From NCBI GenBank assembly GCA_017452505.1, contig JAFTMI010000029.1:1-64000 (forward strand): a stretch of 64,000 bases of DNA, given 5' to 3'. Shown piece by piece: positions 58,689 to 64,000 of this stretch. Every line of letters begins with the position of its first letter. Positions within the stretch are counted from its first letter, which is position 1. The stretch is from Oscillospiraceae bacterium (GTDB lineage: Bacteria > Bacillota > Clostridia > Oscillospirales > Oscillospiraceae). Position numbers and translations under genes: made by a program. The notes under the pieces were generated by a model. It had not been told where the DNA came from, made no database searches, and saw nothing but the letters and a program-made list of their open reading frames with translations.

Positions 58689-59050
58689 AATATCTTGCCT
58701 TCCCTGTTGCTATCGTACTGGGCTTTTTGGCAGGTCTTGGAGTTGGTGGCGGAAGTCTTTTAATGCTTTGGCTCACCTCAGTAATCCACATGGACTATGC
58801 TGTTGCCAAGACTGTTAATCTGCTGTTCTTCCTTCCCACTGCACTGATCGCAACCCTGTTTCACAAAAAGCAGGGTTCCATAAATTTCAAGAAGGTGATA
58901 CCGGGTATTATCTGCGCTTGTATTGCTTCTGGAATTTTTTCCTATATTGGAACGCATATGGACACACATTTATTAAAGAAGCTATTTGGTGGCGTTTTAA
59001 TCCTCACCGGCCTGCGAGAGTTGTTTTACCGGCCTCGAAAAGCCAAATAA
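58682..59050 (+). CDS. TSUP (TauE/SafE) permease, C-terminal half-protein
   Basis: 122 residues with four membrane helices and its own repeat signature GFLAGLGVGGGSLLMLWLT (core GLGVGGGSLLML). A GGAGGG site lies 11 bases before the ATG, inside the first half-gene, so it is translated independently and the pair likely forms a heterodimer. Sulphur-compound or organic anion export is the family role. The 3' end overlaps ruvX on the other strand by 25 bp. Confidence 0.85.
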   Translation: MLEYLAFPVAIVLGFLAGLGVGGGSLLMLWLTSVIHMDYAVAKTVNLLFFLPTALIATLFHKKQGSINFKKVIPGIICACIASGIFSYIGTHMDTHLLKKLFGGVLILTGLRELFYRPRKAK

Positions 59051-59442
59051 CCTTCCAGGATCAAAGATGCGGCCACCGCATCAACAGTGTCTTTGCGCTT
59101 TTTACCGTGGTAGTTATGCTGCGACAGGATATTATGCGCCTCTACGGTGGTTCTGCGCTCATCCCATAGGTTCACGGGCAAACCGGTGACTTCCCGGAGC
59201 TGCTCAGCAAAAGCCCGGCACAGCTCTGCCCGAGGGCCCTCCGAGCCATCCATATTCTTGGGAAGTCCTACAATGATTTCACCCACGTCCGACTCTTTTA
59301 CCATAGCGCAAATCTGCGCTATGGTTTTTTCTGTGTTTCTGCTGTGGATAACGGAGGTTGTACCCACGATACTGCAAAGCAAATCAGAGATGGCGATTCC
59401 GGTTCTGGCATCGCCGTAATCCACTCCCATAATGCGTTTCAT
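59026..59442 (-). CDS. ruvX: Putative Holliday junction resolvase RuvX/YqgF
   Basis: 138 residues, usual length. RNase H-like fold: GVDYGDARTGIA near 6, IIVGLPKNMDGSEGPRAE, LWDERRTTVEA and KDTVDAVAASLILE carry the acidic active-site residues. It also acts in 16S rRNA processing in other bacteria. The ATG at 59442 follows AAGGAG; a TATAAT at 59476-59481 (minus strand) is a probable -10 with a poor -35. Confidence 0.94.
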   Translation of the reverse strand: MKRIMGVDYGDARTGIAISDLLCSIVGTTSVIHSRNTEKTIAQICAMVKESDVGEIIVGLPKNMDGSEGPRAELCRAFAEQLREVTGLPVNLWDERRTTVEAHNILSQHNYHGKKRKDTVDAVAASLILEGYLAFRGR

Positions 59443-59515
59443 TTCTTTATTCTCCTTATTTATCGTTTTGCACCCATTATACAGCAAAACACACAAAAAA
59501 TAAAGAAAAAAATTG

Positions 59516-59544
59516 TTGACTTTCACACACCCCTGTGTTAGAAT
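59516..59544 (+). promoter_or_regulatory. Sigma-A promoter of the rpmG-secE-nusG operon
   Basis: TTGACT (59516-59521), 17-bp spacer, TAGAAT (59539-59544). A leader of about 130 nt follows, with an AGCGGTT/TTGACCGCT-type hairpin near 59597-59622. Confidence 0.65.
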
Positions 59545-59679
59545 GTATCTACCTGTGAAAAGAGGGTTTATTTTTTGTGCCCATTTTTCAGCTCCGGAGC
59601 GGTTATTTGTAGTTGACCGCTTACTAAATCTTTATATAGCCGGGGTGATACAGGGAGGCAAATTTAAGGAGGTGCCGTT

Positions 59680-59829
59680 ATGCGCGTGAAAGTCACTTTG
59701 AGATGCTCCGAGTGCAAGCAGAGAAACTACAACACTATGAAGAACAAGAAGAACGATCCCGACCGTCTCGAAATGAAGAAGTACTGCAGATTCTGCAGAA
59801 AGCACACCATTCACAACGAGACCAAGTAA
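59680..59829 (+). CDS. rpmG: 50S ribosomal protein L33
   Basis: 49 residues. Zinc-binding version with CSECKQRNY and [15 protein letters not shown], so four cysteines are kept. AAGGAGG precedes the ATG. First gene before secE-nusG, the standard bacterial order. Confidence 0.96.
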   Translation: MRVKVTLRCSECKQRNYNTMKNKKNDPDRLEMKKYCRFCRKHTIHNETK

Positions 59830-59840
59830 GGAGGCACGAC

Positions 59841-60071
59841 ATGGCAGAAGCAAAGAAAGCAAACTGGTTCAAAAGAGCCTGGGGCGGCATCTGCAGATAC
59901 TTCCGTGAGCTTCGCAGCGAACTGAAGAAGGTCGTGTGGTCCTCCCCTAAGCAGGTTGCCAAGAATACCCTGATCGTCCTGGCCTGTGTTTTGGTCGTTG
60001 GCGTGTTCGTTTGGGTGTTCGATTTCGTCGCTAATTATGGTATCACTACCTTAATTAATGCCTTCAAGTAA
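59841..60071 (+). CDS. secE: Preprotein translocase subunit SecE
   Basis: 76 residues. Amphipathic helix with FRELRSELKKVVWSSPKQ followed by one membrane helix (about 44-64), the minimal SecE form. It stabilises SecY. It lies 11 bp after rpmG; the upstream extension of the frame covers rpmG and is not used. Confidence 0.95.
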   Translation: MAEAKKANWFKRAWGGICRYFRELRSELKKVVWSSPKQVAKNTLIVLACVLVVGVFVWVFDFVANYGITTLINAFK

Positions 60072-60082
60072 GGAGACGAGCT

Positions 60083-60613
60083 ATGGCAGAGGCTGCGAAA
60101 TGGTATGTTGTCCATACCTACTCCGGTTACGAAAACACCGTCAAGGCCACCATTGAGAAAACTGTTCAGAGCCGTCAGCTCCAGAATCAGATCATCGCAG
60201 TGAACATTCCGCAGGAAACTGTCACTGAGATCACCGATTCCGGCGTGAGCAAGACCTTTGATCGTAAGCTGTATCCCGGCTACGTATTTGTAAAGATGGT
60301 CTACTCCGATGACACCTGGCACGTAATTCGCAATGTCCGTGGCGTTGCAGGCTTTGTTGGCGCATCCGGAAACGACCCCTTCCCCCTCACTGATGATGAA
60401 GTCTATGAGATGGGTGTCGAAAAGCGGGAGATTGTTGTCAACTATGCTGTTGGCGATACCGTCCGCATTCTCGACGGTCCTCTTTCTTCCTTCACCGGCG
60501 TGGTGGAAGCAATGGAGGTCGACAAGAACTCGGTCAGCGTGATCGTATCTATGTTTGGCCGGGAAACCCCTGTTGAGTTTGAACTCGATCAGGTGGAGTT
60601 AATATCCCAATAA
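60083..60613 (+). CDS. nusG: Transcription termination/antitermination protein NusG
   Basis: 176 residues. NGN domain from KWYVVHTYSGYEN to VYPGYVFVKM-type residues (here LYPGYVFVKMVY) and C-terminal KOW domain with VGDTVRILDGPLSSFTGVVE (core GDTVRILDGPLSSFTG). Links RNA polymerase to the ribosome or Rho. It starts 11 bp after secE. Confidence 0.97.
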   Translation: MAEAAKWYVVHTYSGYENTVKATIEKTVQSRQLQNQIIAVNIPQETVTEITDSGVSKTFDRKLYPGYVFVKMVYSDDTWHVIRNVRGVAGFVGASGNDPFPLTDDEVYEMGVEKREIVVNYAVGDTVRILDGPLSSFTGVVEAMEVDKNSVSVIVSMFGRETPVEFELDQVELISQ

Positions 60614-60618
60614 CGCAT

Positions 60619-60694
60619 CGGACCGAAAATTCGGTCGGACCGTGGGAGGGGCGAAAGACCCCGAAAGAAATGCGCAAAGCGCATATTACCACAT
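60619..60694 (+). promoter_or_regulatory. Candidate L1-binding leader before rplK
   Basis: The 102-nt nusG-rplK gap has three hairpins (GACCG.../CGGTC, GGGGC/GCCCC-like with GAAA loop, ATGCGC/GCGCAT) and GTGGGAGG at 60642-60649. GGUGGGAGG is the conserved L1 stalk sequence of 23S rRNA, so this mRNA segment likely mimics the rRNA site for feedback by L1. CCAC downstream (near 60689) could close the helix with GTGG. Confidence 0.55.
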
Positions 60695-60715
60695 TTTATT
60701 CAGGAGGTGCTTATT

Positions 60716-61141
60716 ATGGCACAGAAAGTAACTGGCATTATTAAGCTTCAGATCCCCGCCGCTAAGGCTACCGCATCCCCCCCTGTTGGCCCCGCTCTGG
60801 GTCAGCACGGTGTTAACATTGCTGCATTCATCAAGGAATTCAACGCTCGTACCCAAGCTATGGAGGGCTACAAGATTCCTGTTGTCATCACTGTTTACGC
60901 AGACCGCAGCTTCACCTTTATCACCAAGACCCCTCCGACCCCCCTGCTGATTATGAAGGCAATCGGTCTGGAAAAGGGTTCCGGCGTTCCCAACAAGACC
61001 AAGGTCGGTTCTATCACCCGCGCACAGATCGCTGAGATCGCTAAGACTAAGATCCAGGACCTGGAAGGCGCTACCCTGGAGGCTGTTGAAAGCCAGGTTG
61101 CCGGTACCTGCCGTTCTATGGGCGTTACCGTTGTCGATTAA
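60716..61141 (+). CDS. rplK: 50S ribosomal protein L11
   Basis: 141 residues. [20 protein letters not shown] at the N-terminus (core [19 protein letters not shown]) and [12 protein letters not shown] mid-protein. Binds the GTPase-associated centre. The ATG at 60716 follows AGGAGG. Confidence 0.97.
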   Translation: MAQKVTGIIKLQIPAAKATASPPVGPALGQHGVNIAAFIKEFNARTQAMEGYKIPVVITVYADRSFTFITKTPPTPLLIMKAIGLEKGSGVPNKTKVGSITRAQIAEIAKTKIQDLEGATLEAVESQVAGTCRSMGVTVVD

Positions 61142-61149
61142 TATTCACT

Positions 61150-61206
61150 GTCCGGACAAGTTATTGGTCCGGTAATGTGGGAGGATTTTTCCGCATCACC
61201 ACTACA
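61150..61206 (+). promoter_or_regulatory. Second candidate L1-binding site before rplA
   Basis: A GTCCGGAC/GGTCCGG hairpin and GTGGGAGG at 61177-61184 lie in the rplK-rplA gap, with ACCAC near 61198 as potential partner of GTGG. The octamer and its ACCAC partner are the same as in the rplK leader. Confidence 0.5.
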
Positions 61207-61221
61207 AGGAGGAAATTACAA

Positions 61222-61917
61222 GTGTTTAGAGGTAAAAAATATCAGGAGAGCGCCAAGCTGATTGACCGCTCCGTTCAGTATGATCCCACCGAGGCCCTGG
61301 AACTGGTTGTGAAGGGTGCTTCCGCAAAGTTCGACGAGACCGTCGAGCTGCACATCAAGTTGGGTGTTGACTCCCGTCACGCTGACCAGCAGGTCCGCGG
61401 CGCCGTGGTTCTGCCCAACGGTACCGGCAAGACCGCTCGCGTGCTGGTCTTCGCTAAGGACGCAAAGGTTGACGAGGCTAAGGCTGCCGGCGCTGACTAT
61501 GTTGGCGGCATGGAGCTGGTTGAGAAGATCACCAAGGAAAACTGGTTTGACTTTGACGTTGTCGTTGCTACTCCCGACATGATGGGTGTGGTTGGCCGTC
61601 TGGGTAAGGTTCTGGGCCCCAAGGGTCTGATGCCCTCTCCCAAGGCTGGCACCGTGACTCCCAACGTCACTGCTGCTGTTCAGGAAATTAAGGCTGGTAA
61701 GGTTGAGTACCGTCTGGACAAGACCAACATCATCCACTGCCCCATCGGCAAGGTTTCCTTTGGCGCTGAGAAGCTGACCGAGAATATGGACACTTTGATG
61801 ACCGCTGTTGTGAAGGCTAAGCCCGCTGCAGCTAAGGGTCAGTATATCAAGTCCTGCACCGTGGTTTCCACTATGGGCCCCGGCGTTAAGGTCAACACCG
61901 CCAAGTACGGCAACTAA
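61222..61917 (+). CDS. rplA: 50S ribosomal protein L1
   Basis: 231 residues, full length. GTG start at 61222, ten bases after [26 protein letters not shown] in short cores ([14 protein letters not shown]), [17 protein letters not shown] and [16 protein letters not shown] are L1 signatures. It forms the L1 stalk and is the presumed repressor acting on the two leaders upstream. Confidence 0.97.
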   Translation: MFRGKKYQESAKLIDRSVQYDPTEALELVVKGASAKFDETVELHIKLGVDSRHADQQVRGAVVLPNGTGKTARVLVFAKDAKVDEAKAAGADYVGGMELVEKITKENWFDFDVVVATPDMMGVVGRLGKVLGPKGLMPSPKAGTVTPNVTAAVQEIKAGKVEYRLDKTNIIHCPIGKVSFGAEKLTENMDTLMTAVVKAKPAAAKGQYIKSCTVVSTMGPGVKVNTAKYGN

Positions 61918-61931
61918 TTCCTAAACAAAAT

Positions 61932-61955
61932 CCCGGAAGGCATTCGTCTTCCGGG
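61932..61955 (+). terminator. Weak terminator after rplA
   Basis: An 8-bp GC-rich stem (61932-61939 with 61948-61955) with an eight-base loop and only GTTTCC after it. It separates the L11-L1 genes from the racemase gene. Confidence 0.5.
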
Positions 61956-61968
61956 GTTTCCATTTATA

Positions 61969-61997
61969 TTGACAAAGAAATATAGAAGATATATTAT
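61969..61997 (+). promoter_or_regulatory. Sigma-A promoter of the racemase gene
   Basis: TTGACA (61969-61974), 17-bp spacer, TATTAT (61992-61997) in AT-rich DNA. Shows that the racemase gene has its own transcription start inside the ribosomal block. Confidence 0.7.
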
Positions 61998-62036
61998 ATT
62001 GAAGGAATTGAGAAAATAAGGACGGGTAGAATTATT

Positions 62037-63140
62037 ATGGATAACAGGCATTTTCCCGCTTTAGAAGTGAATTTAGATGCTATGCGCACAAACGCAAAGG
62101 TTTTGTGCGATATTTGCAACAAGAACGGTATTTCTGTAGCCGGTGTCATTAAGTTCTCCGATTGCGATCTCCACGTTGCAAAGGCATATTCCGAAGGTGG
62201 CTGTGCACAGATTGGCGTTTCCCGTGCTAAACATCTGAAAAAGCTTAAGGAGGCTTATCCAAATATTGAAACACTACTTACCCGTGCGCCCACAAGGGGT
62301 GATTTAGAGGATACTGCCCGGTACGCAGACTTAACTCTCGTTGCGGATTTTAAGATTCTGAGCGCTTTGAATGACGAAGCTGCCAAATGGGGCACAAAAC
62401 CCGGCATTATCTTGATGCTGGATGTGGGTGATCTGCGTGAAGGTGTGGACAACATCCCTGAGCTGGTAGAGATGGCTAAGCACTGCGAGACTCTCCCCCA
62501 CTTGAATCTGCGCGGTGTAGGCACCAACCACGCCTGTCTGAACGGGGTACTCCCCTCTTTTGAAAATCTCAGCTTTCTCATTGAAGGCGCTGAGGCAATC
62601 GAGAACACAATCGGACGAAAGCTGGACATCATATCCGGTGGCAGCTCCATCAATCTGTTACTGCTAAAGGACGGCGTCAATAAGATGCCTACACGAATCA
62701 ATCATCTGCGTTTGGGCGGTAGCATTGCCAATCCTATGAATATCCGCCTGGTTCGCGGCATTTCTTTTGCCGGTATGCGGGAAGACAGCGTTCGCCTCAC
62801 TGCAGAAATCGTTGACATTCACGAAAAGGCTTCTGCTCCTAAGAACTCCACCAAGAACTGGGCCGGACAGACTGTAGTCCGAGAAGATAAGGGCCGCAGA
62901 CTTCGTGCGATCCTTGCTGTTGGCAGCCAGGATATCGGGGATGCGATGTTGCTCTCCCCTCTTGATCCCAATCTTGAGATCGTTGGATGCAGCTCTGACC
63001 ATACAATTATCGATGTAACTGACAGTAAAAAAGCCTATAAATCCGGTGATACAATCACCTTCCAGGTACGCTATGGCAATATGCTGTACGCCTTTACCGG
63101 CGATCACGTGTCAATCGAGTATTATTTTGACAAAAAGTAA
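62037..63140 (+). CDS. Alanine/ornithine racemase family PLP enzyme
   Basis: 367 residues. Fold-type III PLP enzyme: the Schiff-base lysine is in AGVIKFSDCD at about residue 40, GTNHACLNG and ISGGSSINLLLL contact the cofactor, and INHLRLGGSI follows. C-terminal beta domain from about 250. It is closest to Orr-type amino acid racemases rather than Alr. The ribosome site AAGGA is 14 bases from the ATG, so translation may be weak. It is inserted between rplA and rplJ. Confidence 0.85.
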   Translation: MDNRHFPALEVNLDAMRTNAKVLCDICNKNGISVAGVIKFSDCDLHVAKAYSEGGCAQIGVSRAKHLKKLKEAYPNIETLLTRAPTRGDLEDTARYADLTLVADFKILSALNDEAAKWGTKPGIILMLDVGDLREGVDNIPELVEMAKHCETLPHLNLRGVGTNHACLNGVLPSFENLSFLIEGAEAIENTIGRKLDIISGGSSINLLLLKDGVNKMPTRINHLRLGGSIANPMNIRLVRGISFAGMREDSVRLTAEIVDIHEKASAPKNSTKNWAGQTVVREDKGRRLRAILAVGSQDIGDAMLLSPLDPNLEIVGCSSDHTIIDVTDSKKAYKSGDTITFQVRYGNMLYAFTGDHVSIEYYFDKK

Positions 63141-63149
63141 AAATAATGC

Positions 63150-63178
63150 TTGACATTTCAAATATGTTATGTTAATAT
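63150..63178 (+). promoter_or_regulatory. Sigma-A promoter of rplJ-rplL
   Basis: TTGACA (63150-63155), 17-bp spacer, TAATAT (63173-63178), beginning 9 bp after the racemase stop. Start near 63185. Confidence 0.75.
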
Positions 63179-63184
63179 TCTTCT

Positions 63185-63290
63185 GTTGCCAAAGACAGCA
63201 GGTTGCGTAAGCGATAAATCCTGCCGAGGTGCGCTTGAAAAGTTTTCTGCGTGTCTTTCTGTCTTCTGGCAGGAAGACACTTTTTTAGTT
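63185..63290 (+). ncRNA. Ribosomal protein L10 leader with attenuator
   Basis: Contains the L10-leader hallmark AAAGACAGCAGG (63191-63202) with CCTGCCGAGGT (63220-63230). GCAGG (63198-63202) pairs with CCTGC (63220-63224). A terminator follows: GTGTCTT (63251-63257) with AAGACAC (63274-63280) and TTTTTT (63281-63286). TCCTGCC (63219-63225) can alternatively pair with GGCAGGA (63268-63274), disrupting both, so L10-L12 binding would favour termination. Confidence 0.85.
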
Positions 63291-63305
63291 TCGGAGGTGA
63301 AACAA

Positions 63306-63830
63306 ATGCCCAACGCAAAGGTTCTTGAGAGCAAGAAGGCAGTGGTTGAGGCTCTGTCCGCTAAGATCAAGGAAGCTACTTCCGTGGTTTTTGTTGACTA
63401 CAAGGGTATCACTGTTGCTGAGGATGCCGCTCTGCGTAAGCAGTTCCGTGATGCAGGTGTTGAGTACTCCGTTGTTAAGAACACTCTGACCCGTTTCGCT
63501 GCCAAGGAAAATGGCTACGACTTCGACGAGGTTCTCAACGGTACTACCGCTATGGCCAGCACCACCGGCGATCCCATCGCTCCCGCTCGTATTGTCTGCG
63601 AGTACGCTAAGAAGAACAAGCTCCCCGTGACTATCAAGGGCGGCGTAGTTGAAGGCTCTGTTCTGACTGTAGACCAGCTCAATGGTTTCGGCGAACTGCC
63701 CAGCAAGAACGCTCTGGTCGCATCCGTGCTTGGTACCTTCCTGGCACCTATCTCCAGCCTTGCTTTTGTCCTGGATCAGGTTCGTATCCAGAAGGAAGGC
63801 GGCGCTCCTGCAGAGTCTGCAGAAGCTTAA
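63306..63830 (+). CDS. rplJ: 50S ribosomal protein L10
   Basis: 174 residues. LSAKIKEATSVVFVDYKGI and EYSVVKNTLTRFA (cores VVFVDYKG and VVKNTL) are L10 signatures; the C-terminal helix ending AESAEA binds L7/L12 dimers. GGAGG precedes the ATG at 63306; the longer frame runs through the L10 leader. Confidence 0.97.
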   Translation: MPNAKVLESKKAVVEALSAKIKEATSVVFVDYKGITVAEDAALRKQFRDAGVEYSVVKNTLTRFAAKENGYDFDEVLNGTTAMASTTGDPIAPARIVCEYAKKNKLPVTIKGGVVEGSVLTVDQLNGFGELPSKNALVASVLGTFLAPISSLAFVLDQVRIQKEGGAPAESAEA

Positions 63831-63885
63831 TTCATTCGTAAATCCACAAACACTACAAACATTTAACATTTAGGAGGAAATTACA

Positions 63886-64000
63886 ATGGCTAGTGAAAAA
63901 GTCACTGCTCTCGTAGAGGAAGTTAAGGGTCTGACCGTTCTGGAGCTGTCCGAGCTGGTTCACACTCTGGAGGAAGTTTTCGGCGTTTCCGCCGCTGCTG
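63886..64000 (+). CDS. rplL: 50S ribosomal protein L7/L12, 5' part
   Basis: The first 38 codons are present ([20 protein letters not shown] and on to EVFGVSAAA), the L10-binding N-terminal domain and the start of the hinge. The window ends inside the gene. AGGAGG precedes the ATG. Confidence 0.95.
   Translation, partial: MASEKVTALVEEVKGLTVLELSELVHTLEEVFGVSAAA

Noticed and set aside
1..64000. CRISPR array, restriction system, toxin-antitoxin or insertion sequence
   Set aside because: No regularly spaced repeats, transposase, methyltransferase or paired small toxin genes were seen on either strand.

Overview
The window is chromosomal DNA from a Gram-positive, endospore-forming anaerobe of the class Clostridia, most like gut Oscillospiraceae/Ruminococcaceae. 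The evidence is the complete eight-gene spoIIIA operon, cwlD, cotJ genes, ysxC and rbgA, Shine-Dalgarno sites of AGGAGG type, sigma-A promoters of TTGACA-17-TATAAT type and moderate GC. Species cannot be named from sequence alone. Almost everything is core housekeeping DNA. No CRISPR array, transposase or prophage module is visible. LAYOUT: 1-5.1 kb holds a gene tail, a membrane protein, a Xer-like tyrosine recombinase, radA, and the sporulation genes cwlD and cotJ (cotJA and cotJB fused) reading apart from facing sporulation-type promoters. 5.1-10.3 kb (minus) is one long operon: asp23-nusB-tsaD paralogue-xseA-xseB-ispA-glycosidase. 10.3-14.9 kb (minus) is spoIIIAA-AH, the forespore-mother cell channel. 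15-19.4 kb (plus) is an unusual cassette of three tandem CapA-type metallophosphoesterases and a cytosolic class A beta-lactamase-like serine hydrolase. 19.4-24.4 kb (minus) is tepA, a divergent uppP, spoIIIE/ftsK and an ECF transporter S-component. 24.5-36.6 kb holds a YbaK deacylase and a TSCPD protein (plus), then tig-clpP-clpX-lon-ysxC and sipS-rbgA-rnhB-yraN-dipeptidase-threonine synthase-like-phosphoesterase (minus), with rplS and its leader upstream. | 37.3-41.4 kb is bounded by two tRNA-Pro genes (GGG minus, CGG plus) that enclose a radical-SAM/M50 operon; a tRNA-derived relic follows the second. 41.5-48.3 kb holds putP, an M28-like peptidase, gdhA and a phosphohexomutase, suggesting proline, peptide and amino acid use. 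48.3-53.6 kb is an accessory stretch: a TetR regulator and a divergent membrane-protein pair with a paired operator, NUDIX, Y-family polymerase plus YolD-like partner, a membrane protein and a HAD phosphatase. 53.6-55.2 kb is smpB-ppiB-ssrA (trans-translation), again followed by a relic derived from the RNA gene's 3' end. 55.2-59.4 kb holds an acetyltransferase, an M20 amidohydrolase with a fourth CapA, a TSUP permease split into two half-genes, and ruvX. 59.5-64 kb is rpmG-secE-nusG-rplK-rplA-[amino acid racemase]-rplJ-rplL, with L1-type and L10-type autoregulatory leaders; rplL runs off the window. | MOST INTERESTING: the triple CapA/serine hydrolase cassette; the paired 3'-end-derived relics behind tRNA-Pro and ssrA; a catalytically degenerate threonine synthase-like protein; a racemase gene splitting the L11-L1/L10-L12 block; a probable CTG start for smpB; the CotJA-CotJB fusion; and the perfect 18-bp operator pair of the TetR locus. 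Start codons were chosen from Shine-Dalgarno position, so many proteins are shorter than their maximal reading frame.
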